Of a DNA stretch of 64,000 nt, positions 43,201 through 54,200 are shown in pieces. The DNA is taken from NCBI GenBank assembly GCA_907165275.2, contig OU015671.1:8339001-8403000 (forward strand), read 5' to 3'. Each line of letters begins with the position of its first letter. The first letter of the stretch is position 1. The notes beneath the pieces are model-generated. The model saw nothing but the letters and a program-made list of their open reading frames with translations, made no database searches and was not told the origin of the DNA. The DNA is from Zygaena filipendulae (taxonomy: Eukaryota; Arthropoda; Insecta; Lepidoptera; Zygaenidae). The translations under genes were made by a program, and so were the position numbers.

Positions 43201-46200
43201 GCTAGTTTTTTTATAAAAATGAAGATCGAATCATTTGTGTGTTTAATGCTTCAATCGTCAGGTGAATCAGATGATGACTCTGAGAAAAGTGATAATGATG
43301 ATTCAAATAGTGAAAGTAAAGAGTCTGAAGAAGAAGACAGCGGGAGTGAAGATGATAATGATGAAAGTGAGGAAGAAGAGGATTCAGATGAGGAAGATAT
43401 AGACATGGAGGATAACCAAAGTGTGACCAGCTCACAACCCACCAAGCAGAGGTTGGTATATTTATTCCGATATCTCAAGTACCTATATCTGTATCTGTAC
43501 TGATAAATAAAATTAGTAGGTAGTTTATGTAAAACAGGCTGGCAAAGACATGTGTTTACACAATAGAAATTACAAGGAACAGCATTATTTATCATAGAAT
43601 TATAAAGTCATCTCAGCAGTCATGGCATAGAACATGCGTTTTTTGCAGTACCTAGGCAGATAAGCACGAATTATTGAATAAATATTTGTGAATACGCCTC
43701 TTCAACTTCCAGGATACAACTCAAAGATGCGGAGGATGATTGTACAGTGTTCATAACAAACATACCGTTCAATGTGGACGACCAGAAGTTGCAGGAGTTC
43801 GCCGAGCGCACTGGGGAGGTAAAATACGCGAAGATATGCATGGACAAGTTGACCGAGCATTCCCGAGGCACTGGCTTTGTAAAGTTTTTGGTGAGTTGAT
43901 TCTTCTAATCCCCTCCAAACTAGTAGGTTATGTTAGCGAAAACAGCAAATTTTGACAATTTTTTGGTGTGTATACACTGTATTCATTTGTTTCAAAGATG
44001 CATATGAAGTTATGTTGGGTTTTTGTGTATATCTCCTGTAGACAGGTGTGAGCTTATATGCATGTCTTCACTTCACGCCTTTAATTCTGCGACTTCTGTT
44101 GTAACTTGTATAATTATTCCTCTCTTGTCAGATTATAAAGAATAGGGATGTTGACTACTATTGAAAATCAAAATTCTAATTAGTCCGTCAGTTAGAAAAT
44201 AAAAAAACAATAGACACGTATTTTTTGCTTTTTTAAATAAATTAAAATATACAGAGATAAAGCGCATTAAAGTTTAGGATGAGGAGGTCGTGACGTCACT
44301 AACTGCAAAACAGCCATACAAACTGTCAGAATAGTGACGTCACGCGAAATTTCAACTCAATATATCGCCGTTATTTTTTGATTACGTAAAAAAAGAAAAA
44401 ATACGTGTCCAATATTTTTTAATAATCTACAAGACGGACTAAAAAATAAAAATTAGTCAACATGCCCATTACAAAACGAATTTATACAAAAATAATAATA
44501 CAAATAGTACCTAACCTACACTTCCTTGTGTATAACAAGGAAAAATTAATCTAATATATATAAATCACGTGTCACGTTGTTTGTCCGCGATGGACTCCGA
44601 AACTACTGAACGGATTTTGATAAAATTTTGCAACCATTTATAATATGGTCCAACTTAAAAGATAGGATAGTTTTTATCCCGGAATTCCCTCGGGAACTGA
44701 AGGACATAGAGTACTTTTTCCCGCAACCTCCGCGGGAACTCTGAAATTACCGCGGATGAAATCGCGGGGGACAGCTAGTATTTTTATAAAAGTCCAAATG
44801 CTCTGTGTATTTTACACATTTCATATCGAGTGAGTTGAAGAGAGACAACTTACACCCCGTTCCCACTTGTCGGGTGTTGGGTCCGGATTTTAATCGGAAG
44901 CTCCAGTGGCAGAACATTTTATATGAAACTATTCACACTTGTCGGAAGCAGATTTTGTGCCGTCGCCGACAAGAAATTTCGGCTAGTTGCGAGCCCTCTA
45001 CGCCCGTAAAAAATCGTGTCGGATCTCGCTCGCCTATGAGTTAAGTGTGAACAGAGGCGCCGACATCCGATTAAAATCCGAATCCGACGTCCGACAAGTG
45101 GGAACGGGCTCTTACAATTAGACGAATTTTATTCTGGTTAATTGAATTAGAAACAAGAAGACGCAGCGAGTTTCCTGTCGCTGCCGCCGGAGCAGCTCAA
45201 GCTGCAGAGCCAGGTGCTTGTGGTGAAGCCGGCGCTGAACCGGGAGAGCCTGCAGAAAGGCCCCAAGAAGCAGGCCAAGGACAACAGGAACCTGTACCTC
45301 GTCAAGGAAGGAGGTATGTTAATTATAGATAAATTATAAAAATCCATTCATACATAACTGATTGAAATTATTATTGCATGTAAAAATACTAAAAACGAAA
45401 TGAGAAACACTTTCTCATTCCATTCTGTAGTCATAATAAAATAATAATAATAAATTTTATTTATGACAGGTTTGCAGTGTTTACGTAAAGCAAACTTAAA
45501 ATTTATTTAGGTATTTTATTCGACTTTTTTCGGAAAATCAACTGCTACAAAAATACAATGAACATTTAACAGCTATAAAACAAATAAGCCGATTACAGAT
45601 TATCGCTTAATAAATAAAGCTTAATTACCCATTCTACTGTTGAATAAATGACGAATACTTACTAGTTAACTTTAGTTGGATGTGAATATTTTTCTCTTGC
45701 ATATTATTATTATCTGTCAATCTTCACGTTCCGGTTTTACCGTGTCACTCTCTATCCGACCGTACGGTTTACACACAAATAACACTGTGTACAGTCAGCA
45801 TGGAAAACATGTAGACACTCAAATCATTTAGGCGCGTACGTTGAACTTTAGCAGTATTGCAATAAGCTTCGTCACCTTGGCAAAAGTGGTAACATATTTC
45901 TGATGCTGACGCTGGTCCGCCGCAGTGATCCCGGCGGGCAGCAAGGCGGCGCTGGGCGTGTCGCCCTCCGACATGGCCAAGCGCACGGCGCTCGAGCGCA
46001 GCAAGACGCAGATGCTGAAGAACCTCAACAGGTACTGTACTGTGGCCGAGGGGAGCTTATGAGTGAATGAGAGTGCAGCGGTTGAGTTTTAGGACACTAT
46101 ATTAGTTCATTAAAATTGTTCTACATTTACGAGGTAAAGTTTATATGCTATCTCCTTACATCTGGAACTACTGTCCTCTTAACCAAGTTGACAATCTAAT

Positions 46201-48484
46201 CGTTACCGCTGTAGAAAACTAAGGAACGAATCGTCATGTCACATAGTCAAAACTGGACTTGATTCGACGATTTTAGGTGACCACTTGACATGACGACACG
46301 TCCCCTAGTTTTCTATAAGTTAACGATTACAAATGGTCAACTTGGCTAAGGGGTCTGAATAGATGGTAATAAATCTTTCACTAATATGATGGCTCAGTGG
46401 TTGGTGCGTTCGGATTAAACGCCGCCGGATTAAACCCTAACAATGAGCTTGAGCTGTCGGTGAAGGGAAGCATCTCGAGGAAACCATAGCATGGTGGTAG
46501 GGCGCTCTCTAGTGCCCGGCTGGCTAGCTACCACCTTCAAGTTGCAAATCTGTCGCCAAGCACCTGACGGTGTGTTCCGGCAGCCCCACTTGAAAGCCAG
46601 TTCCCATCCCTATTCCAGGTCGGCGACGCACCTGCATGCCTTCTGGTGTTTCAGATGTCCATGGGCGGCGGTGATTACTTACCATCAGGTGTACTACTTG
46701 CCCGTTTGCCCCCTATGACATAAAAAAACCGTTCGTTCGTATAACTATACGTGTGAAAAAACCCTTGTACATGTTTACTTTTATACTTTATTTCTTTTTA
46801 TGTTGTCCTTGTGTGCATTAATTGTTAAATAAATAAATAGATTGAATTGTAATGTTTTATTAGGTTCGTGTCCCGCTTCCGGCTGGTGGTGTCCAACCTG
46901 CCGCCCACGCTCACGGACGCGCGGCTGCGGGCCGTGTGCGCGCGCGCCGCCGCCGCGCCGCCCACCGAGGCGCGCGTCATGCGCGACCTGCGCGCGCCGC
47001 TCGGCAGGGACGGCCAGCACCCGTGAGTGCACCACCACCACCACTGACCACCACCACCACCACCACCACCACTGACCACCACTTTTTATTTATTTAATTT
47101 TATTTTTGGATGCTTAAATACGTTGTTAAAAAGAACGATGACACGCCTGGCGTGCCATCCGTCACGAATCGGTTATTTTTCCACCACTATTTTTTCATTT
47201 ACACAAATACACATTATTTTCTCTATCGACGCCTCTTTATCTAAGAATATTTTTATGAAACTATGAATTTAGGTACAACTTAAAAAGTTAGTATATCAAT
47301 ATAGCTGTCCCTCGCGGTTTCACCCGCGGTAATTTCGGAGTTCCCGCGGCAATTCCGTATTACAATATAGCCTATGTTACTCAGGGATAGTGTAGTTTTC
47401 TACTGGTAAAAGAATTTTTGCTATAGGTCCAGTAGTTTTTAAGTTAAATCGTAGCAAACAAACAAACAAAAAATCAAATCTTTCCTTTTTATAATATTAG
47501 TATAGATGTATATTGTATTATATAATACTCCAGGTCGAAGGGGTTCGGGTTCGTGATGTTCACGCGGCACGAGGACGCGCTGGCCTGCCTGCGGAACCTC
47601 AACAACAACCCCGACATCTTCACCAAAAACAACGTGAGCACCCTGTACTATAATAACTGAACTACAATAACTGAACTACACACGACATGACTGGTGTTCA
47701 GCAGCTGCTGTAATTTGAAAGCAGAGTACCTATCTGATCTTTGATTGACACAAGCTTATAGCTTAATGTGGGATCAAGTAGATCTGTGTGTTGTGAAGTG
47801 GATTATTATTATTATTATACAGGATGTACGGCTAAACGGAGGGTATTCAATATTCGATTCTTGTCTCAAATATCGACAAAAAAAATATTATTAAAATATC
47901 TACCTATTAAATAAAAAAGTCAGGAAATGATGCGCGCAAGTTACCGAGGAGCTGACGGATCTTCATACCCCAGTCCCCAAGGATCACTCAACGCCCTTGT
48001 GTATTGCCGCTGATGCGTCAAAAAACGAAACGTAAAGGTCATTTACCCGTGTAAACTCACGTTTTTGTTTATTTTGTGATTTTTCAGTTTTCTTTTTTAT
48101 TTATATTTTTAGTAGTTATATGTAAACTGAACTATCGAGAGCTTGAATAAGTCTTTCGTAGTAATAATAATTTGACTCTATATCTATAAATAAAAATAAC
48201 TTGGCTGTATATTTAACATAAAATTTCCCATTCTGTAAACTTTAAACTTTTGCTTGTGTTTTTCTCCGCAGAGGCCCATAGTTTCTTTCTCTATTGAAGA
48301 CAAAGCGGCGCTGAACGCGCGGAAGAAGCGATTGGAGAAATCGATTGCAAATAATCCGCTCGCGAAAAGGAAACAACCGACTGAAAGCGAGACGACCGAA
48401 ACACCGGTCGCGAAAAGGCAAAAACAAAGTGGCAAAAAGATGTTAAAAGATAAGAAGCGAAGGCGCTATTTCAAAAAGAAATAA
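40267..48484 (+). CDS. RBM28: RNA-binding protein 28 (Nop4-like), four RRMs
   Basis: Nucleolar protein needed for large ribosomal subunit assembly in the family. Exons: 40267-40525, 41475-41600, 41850-42092, 42513-42680, 43262-43451, 43713-43890, 45151-45313, 45926-46031, 46864-47022, 47534-47633, 48272-48484; 1905 nt, 634 residues. RRM1 (RNP2 LIVRNI, RNP1 RLVGCGFVHF) and RRM2 (LIVRNV, KLVGCAFVHY) are close copies with the same phase-1 intron after FLG. Exon 5 is a Ser/Glu/Asp-rich acidic linker. RRM3 is in exons 6-7 (TVFITNIPF, GTGFVKF) and RRM4 in exons 9-10 (LVVSNLP, KGFGFVMF). RNLYLVKEG, GVSPSDMAKR and NNNPDIF are diagnostic of RBM28. The C terminus is very basic (KKRRRYFKKK). All introns are GT-AG except intron 1, which needs a GC donor. 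Exons 7-10 are much more GC-rich than exons 1-6. Confidence 0.93.
40628..40798 (-). mobile_element. Helitron-like short repeat
   Basis: On plus, CTAGCTGTTCGCTGCGGTTT, then TTACTCAGGGATAACGTAGC, ending TATAATACTAGTATAGA. In RBM28 intron 1. Confidence 0.55.
41005..41186 (+). mobile_element. Helitron-like short repeat
   Basis: TCCTTACTACTATAAAAGTG, then TCATGAAATTTGGCATACAC and GCAGGTGAAACCACAGGG before ACAGCTA. In RBM28 intron 1. Confidence 0.6.
42147..42434. mobile_element. MITE of the TGACGTCAC family, copy 4
   Basis: GGGCATGTTGACAAG at the left and GTCATCATGCCC at the right. The central palindromes have decayed (TGATGTCAC, CACGACGTCAT). In RBM28 intron 3. Confidence 0.6.
42971..43205 (+). 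mobile_element. Helitron-like repeat, second subfamily
   Basis: ATAAAATGCTTTGTCCTGAA, then AGAGACCTGAAACTTGGAGG, ending GCGGGTGAAACCGCGTGGG and ACAGCTAG, only about 57 bp before the acceptor of RBM28 exon 5. Confidence 0.6.
44145..44467. mobile_element. MITE with two TGACGTCAC motifs, copy 5
   Basis: GGGATGTTGACTACT at the left and TTAGTCAACATGCCC at the right, with ATAGACACGTATTTTTTGC and two GTGACGTCAC palindromes. The best preserved copy. In RBM28 intron 6. Confidence 0.7.
44549..44778 (+). mobile_element. Helitron-like repeat, fourth subfamily
   Basis: CACGTGTCACGTTGTTTGTC, then CGCGATGGACTCCGAAACTA, ending GCGGATGAAATCGCGGGGG and ACAGCTAG. The same subfamily occurs at 58869-59143, with a truncated tandem copy at 59144-59270. 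Confidence 0.6.
44856..45108. mobile_element. MITE with CCCGTTCCCACTTGTCGG ends
   Basis: CCCGTTCCCACTTGTCGG (44856 onward) is inverted at the right as CCGACAAGTGGGAACGGG (to 45108). A second inner inverted pair is based on GGATTTTAATCGG. About 253 bp, no coding frame. It ends about 42 bp before RBM28 exon 7. No clean target duplication was found. Confidence 0.65.
46385..46735 (+). mobile_element. tRNA-derived SINE-like element
   Basis: The 5' part has an A box (TGGCTCAGTGG) and a decayed B box (GGATTAAACCC). The 3' part, GTGATTACTTACCATCAGGT then TTGCCCGTTTGCCCCCTATG, resembles the shared 3' tail of lepidopteran LINE/SINE pairs and ends in a short A run. In RBM28 intron 8. Confidence 0.5.
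47030..47075. repeat. (CAC)n microsatellite
   Basis: CAC repeats broken by CTGA, starting within 10 bp of the RBM28 exon 9 donor. Confidence 0.9.
47302..47508 (-). mobile_element. Helitron-like short repeat
   Basis: On plus, TAGCTGTCCCTCGCGGTTT, CACCCGCGGTAATTTCGGAG, ending TTTATAATATTAGTATAGA. In RBM28 intron 9, near exon 10. Confidence 0.6.
47748..47819 (+). repeat. SINE 3' fragment
   Basis: AATGTGGGATCAAGTAGATC then TGTGTGTTGTGAAGTGG and (ATT)n, matching the 3' end of the SINE at 13025-13288. Confidence 0.6.
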
Positions 48485-49218
48485 ATTTGTTAAACGTTTT
48501 AGTGGGTTTCATTGTTAATATTATTTTTGTATACCTATCTATCTATACTGAGTAGAATCCACGATTCTGTACATTGTATATTTTTAAGAAAAATTGACAG
48601 GGGGCGATAAAAGAAGAGTATAACCAACCACAAAAAGTTTTTAAAATTCTTTTCTGTCTGTCTGTTCGCGATAATCTCCGCATCTACTGAAGCGATTGTC
48701 ATGCGGTTTCACTGGTAGATTAAGCTTAGCCTGGAGCTACATATAGGCTTTGTTTCATTGAGATCGGATGTCGGGAAAAAAGTTGTATAAAAACCTATCA
48801 TGCGGGTGAAACCGCGGGGCACAGCTAGTCATATATATTTTGACCGGTGCGAGGAGGGGGTGGCGGGGGGGTATCAAATAAACTATGCCGTGATTATTTG
48901 ATTGAAACTAAATAAATAAATAAGATAAATAAAAATGCACGAATTACTAACAGACATTTATTCAAACATCTTTCTACAATAGTGCATATTGTTGACGTTG
49001 CATTGCATTCTCTTATCTAAGTTAAAAAAAAAATCTTATAAAATATAAAGGAACAAAAAAAAAATACATAAAACATTTTTAAAAACCTTAAAATTTAAAA
49101 CTTACAAGTCTCATTAGAATAGGTTCCAATTTTTCAATCGTGGTTCGAACACGTCCGTAACCGGTAACGGTGTATCAGATTCACTCACCGGCGGTGAGTC
49201 ACCGCAAGTCAGGAGTCA

Positions 49219-49366
49219 GTATAGATGGGCAATCAACTGGATTTAAAGTTTGAACCCGGTACTTGTGTATAAAACTCGATAAAACACCCGTCAACATTCT
49301 GAAATCTACGTGTTTCTGTTGTTTAACCCAAGCACTAGTTAAAAAAGGTTGATTGCCGATCTATAG
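49219..49366. mobile_element. small MITE with TATAGATGGGCAATC ends
   Basis: GTATAGATGGGCAATCAACT is inverted at the right as GGTTGATTGCCGATCTATA. A related element lies at 50989-51194. No coding capacity. Confidence 0.5.
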
Positions 49367-50988
49367 ATGTGACGGTGCGGGGCGACGTGGGGCCGTATTC
49401 GCTATGACTATAACAAGGCGCGTTAAGACAACGTGCCACAAAAATTGTCTTTACCTCGTAATCAAAGGTTTATTCCAAAAAATACATTGACATCGTCTCT
49501 TATGGCATACACTACAGAATAATAATTTCTGATATTTTGATATCTAGAACACTTGGGGATTGCGTTTTTGGGACGCGCGTTATGGGCAAGGAATGTTGTT
49601 GGTCATATCTAGTTTAATTGGTCCATGGTCATAGTGAATAAGGGCGCTGAGATGACTCGTGTAAGTGGTTACCCACGCCTTATCTCGTACCGTGTGTACT
49701 TCTCGGTTGTGCGAAATCGAAAGAAAGAAAACTTACCCAGTATAGATACGCACTTATTTTTTCAAACTTACATTAATATTATAACTCTATAAAGTAACAA
49801 ATATTGCATGCTCATAAACTAAGTATGTCATGTCAGATAGATTTCTCTATACTTCTTATTTGGTCTATATAATAATACCTGACGACACCCAAAAACTTGA
49901 GCGTTTACAATTTATGTATATTTTGGTATTATACAGGGTGCAAATAAATGACAGCTGCATTGCACATGGTCTCCGCTGATTAAAAATCATTATAATGAAG
50001 GCAAAATCACAGTGTCTCAACTTTTATTATACTGGTCATAGGAAACGCTGCACCCTGGCGACGTTCATCAATGTACGACTACCGCCAGAAATGAATGAAT
50101 TTAATCACATATTTTATTTTTGTACAATTCAATTTACATTTAAAAATTTTTATTTAGAAAAAACATTACACATTCATTAATTCATGAATTTATAAGTGAA
50201 TTTTTTAAATATAGCCTTGAAATTTATGAATTGCGATTCTTACACGTATAGATGAGTTAAGATACCAGTTAATTAGAGATATTAATAGCCCTTAAGTTAC
50301 TAATAGGTAGTGTCTGAGTACACTACATACTTCACCCTGTTAGTTCACAATATTTGAACTATAATTATATTACTTAAATATCCCGGATTTGCAACACTTG
50401 CGGCGCATTAAACTTACAAACCGCAGTTCGTAACTTATAAACTAAGTTACTTAATTAAATTAGATGCATCGAATCTAATCTAAGTATATATTAGTTTACT
50501 TATCTAAATTAGCTATGAAGTGACCAATCATATTTAGAAAGAGGCACTCTCGGTCGAAAATGTATTTTTTACTACAAGTCATGTTTTGAAATTGTAAAAA
50601 CTACATTCAACACGGTAGAAAACTTTGTGTATTTCTTTTCTATCACCTCCAATGCGGAACGCACACGCTGGGTTATCCAAAAATTACGTCACACGAATAT
50701 TATGATTTTATTGCTCCCCCCCCCCCTTCCGTCACATTTATCAGTCCCCTACCTCTCTGGTGTGACGTCACACATTTTGCAATCTGATATTTATAAAATT
50801 GTTGTTTCTCGGTTTTTCTTCATATGGTACAGGTAAAGTTTCGCGTTTCATTACTTACTTTAAATGTTGTCATGTGACGTCACGAAGCTTAGGACACCTC
50901 CCACCGCTTGTTACATTGTGTCACGTTTCCTTGACAGCCCCTTCCATTCCCCGTAACGTGTGACGTAGTTTACGGTTGGCCCTTTACA

Positions 50989-51194
50989 AGTATAGATGGG
51001 TAATCTCGAATGCAAACTCGAAAGAACTTAATGTGCGCTGTAATAACCAACGGTATATTATTGTATTTTTTTTATTGATAAATAAAAAAATAAAAATCTA
51101 CCCAAGCACCGGGTTTAAACCCGATAAACGCAGATTTTTATTGGGTTTAAACCCAAGCACCAGGCTTAAACCGGGTCGATTACCCATCTATACT
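50989..51194. mobile_element. small MITE with AGTATAGATGGGTAATC ends
   Basis: AGTATAGATGGGTAATCTCG at the left and CGATTACCCATCTATACT at the right. It ends about 80 bp from the stop codon of the TMEM53-like gene. Confidence 0.55.
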
Positions 51195-51275
51195 TACTGG
51201 GGCGACTCGTAGCGCGGGTGCGATGACCGGAACACCCAACGAATCCGTCAGTGCCGTGCGCGCGCGGCTCGCTCA

Positions 51276-54200
51276 CTATAAGCGCAGGCGCATCTCCCGG
51301 GCGCGCGCCGCCAGCCCGTGCGCGGCGAGGTGCGCGCGCAGCGCCGCCACGTACTCGTCGCGGTGGTGCGTCAGGTGCTGCACGTGCGGCGACCGCTCCC
51401 AGCACTTCCACGTGCACTGCCGGGGGGCGAGGGGAATTAAAATAATAGATAGATAGATAGCTTGTTGCTCTGCAGTTTCAACCGCGGGTAAACTTCGGCG
51501 TTCCCGGATAACAAGTATCTTATAACGTGTATGCTCACAAACCGCCCGTTCGATATCAGTAATTATAGGTCTGAGTAGTCCAAAAACTGAGTTGACCCAC
51601 TCAGTGGTACAATTGATACGGAAGGGGTTCGATGGAGTGTCGCGGGTGTGCTGCATGCTTGCACGCGGGTTCGAGTATCAGGTCACGTCGCGTGTCAGGT
51701 CACGTCGCGTCACGTATCAGGTCACGTCGCGTCACGTGTCAGGTCACGTCGCGTCACGTATCAGGTCACGTCGCGTCACGTGTCAGGTCACGTCGCGTCA
51801 CGTGTCAGATCACGCGGGTCGCGTGTCGTGTGTGTCACCTTGATGCCCATCCCCTGCCAGTTGTCGTGCACGCTGCGGTTGCTGCGCTCGGCGCCGACCG
51901 GGTCGCTGCTGGAGAGCAGGAACAGCGCGGGCGCGCGACACGGCGTCGCGTGGAACAGCTGCGACGAGCGGATGTAGTGCACCGTCGCCGCCGCGTAGAA
52001 CGTGCGCATGTGGTACCTGCCGACAATGACACAGGTGGTAGGTACGTCCTGACAATGACACACGTGGTAGGTACGTCCTGACAATGACACACGTGGTACC
52101 TGCCGACAATGACACACGTGGTACCTGCCGACAATGATACACGTAGTACCTGCCGACAATGACACACGTGGTACCTGCCGACAATGACACACGTGGTACC
52201 TACTGACAATGACACACGTGGTACCTGCCGACAATGACACACGTAGTACCTGCCGACAATGACACACGTGGTACCTGCCGACAATGACACACGTAGTACC
52301 TGCCGACAATGACACACGTGGTACCTGCCGACAATGACACACGCGGTACCTGCCGACAATGACACACGTGGTACCTGCCGACAGTGACACACGTGGTACC
52401 TGCCGACAACAACACCCGTGGTAGGCAGCTGCCGACAATACACGTCAAACTTGCCGAGAACATATGGAGTACCTGTCGATAACACATGTGGTGCCTGTCT
52501 ACAAAACAGATGTGACACCTGTCGAAAATAACATTTTGTGTATTATGTGGTACCTGCCGACAACAACACACGTGGTACCTGCCGAAAACAACACACGTGG
52601 TACCTGCCGTCACATAATTGTGCATAACGACTACAAAAGGTACCCACTCCATATAAGTTTTCAGCGTTTTCTGCATGATCTTGTTCTTGGGGAACACGGC
52701 GGCCGGCACGCCGATAGTGACCTCGCTGATGTCGGCGGCGGAGTCCCATATCTGGGCCGCCACGCGATCCAGCACTGGCTGGTAGCTGCAACGGGATAAG
52801 CACCTTTAAGCCCGTATTTTTAAAAGCTATTCAAACTGGATACGCTCTCAAGATATTCTGCGTCTCGCTCATTGCTTGTCGAATTTCGAAATTCCCTCGG
52901 GAACTCCGTACTAGAAACATAAAACTTCCGAAAACGGAATCGAAATCTGCTGCGTAGCATGTAGTTTAGAGTAACGGACGAATGCACATTCTATCAAACT
53001 TGTATTACCCATATAAATTAGGATTTCATGTTTGACACTGTCGAAACTCGAAATTCCTTTTTATCTCGGTAGATACCTTTTTTATTAAGAAGGAATTATT
53101 AATTTGATACCAAAATTATTTTTAGAAAAATAAATAATTCTATTGATTCGTACAACGAATGTTCTAAGAGAAATTCGTTTGCCCAATCGAAGGTAAGCCC
53201 TTTTGCGCATTATATGAAATTTTCTTGGGTCTTATAAGAAATGTCTTGTAAGTAAGTCTAACTAACTAACTACAAGAAATGTCGGATAAGGTGCATAGTA
53301 ATTTTTGGTTTAAGACACAAGAAAATGTCTTATGATGTGCAACAGGGAGTGTTAAGTTTTAGACCCGATCGAATATCGACGGTGTGTACTGACAGCTGTT
53401 TGTTTTTCTCCGCGTGCGCGCACACCTCGCCCCACAAGTAGCCGCCCACGGAGAAGCCGTGGATGAGCAGCGGGCTGTGGCTCTCGTTGTGGGTCATGAA
53501 GTTGAGCAGATCGCCCGCCACCAACTGGAATCAAATTCACACAACTATGCTATCAATCTATGTGGATTTTTCTGAATAGGCTATTTAACTACTTTTTCTT
53601 TCTAAATTCTATTTAGTCCGTCAGTTAGATAATAAAAAAATAATGGAAACGTATTTTTTGCTTTTTCAAATTAATGAAAATCTGAATAAAGCGCATTAAA
53701 GTTTGGGAGTGGGGGCTCGTAACGTCATACGCAACTAAAAAGGGCGCCTGCTTGTGACGTCACGCGACATTTCGACTCAACGTATCTCCGCTATTTTTTG
53801 CTCACTTGAAAAAAGGAAAAATTCGTATCTAATATTTTTTATGAATCTACAGGACGGGCTAAAAATTCAAAAATTGACAATTAATAGCCTATTAGAATTT
53901 GAACTAAGTTTGGGTGCTTATGTATCGTAAGTAGATATTTACAACGATATAAGTAATAGGCTAGTTTCCTAATTTTTTTTTTAGTCCGTTTTGTAGATTA
54001 TTAAAAAATATTGGACACGTATTTTTTTATTTTTTATGTAGCCAAAAAATAACGGAGATATATCAAGTCGAAATTTCACATGACGTCACGCCTCGCTACC
54101 GTTTGTTCGCACGTTATAGCGAGCGGTGACGTCACGAGTCCCCCACCCTAAACTTTAATGCGCTTTATCTATGCATATTTCCATTATTTTAAAAAAGCAA

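Larger units (their letters stand above)
48485..51275. other. region between convergent RBM28 and TMEM53-like genes
   Basis: No gene supported. An AATAAA at 48480-48485 overlaps the RBM28 stop. The stretch contains a Helitron-like piece (48640-48829) and two MITEs (49219-49366, 50989-51194). The rest is AT-rich, and the open frames there are short and not protein-like. Confidence 0.6.

Noticed and set aside
43211..43595. Ser- and His-rich minus-strand frames near 43.2-43.6 kb
   Set aside because: Antisense of the acidic Ser/Glu/Asp linker exon of RBM28.
3159..52612. The tandem arrays as CRISPR-like structures
   Set aside because: Units are directly contiguous with no unique spacers, the genome is clearly eukaryotic, and no cas-like gene is present.
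51788..52775. Frames of about 190-227 codons with VCHCRQVPRVSLSAGTT repeats
   Set aside because: Translation of the 25-bp array; only the ends correspond to real exons (51839-52016 and 52648-52785).
53381..53393. Alternative donor CTGTCA|GTACAC for the exon at 53394-53524
   Set aside because: It would put the next exon out of frame; the donor CAGCT|GTCAGT restores the frame QL-YQPVLDR.
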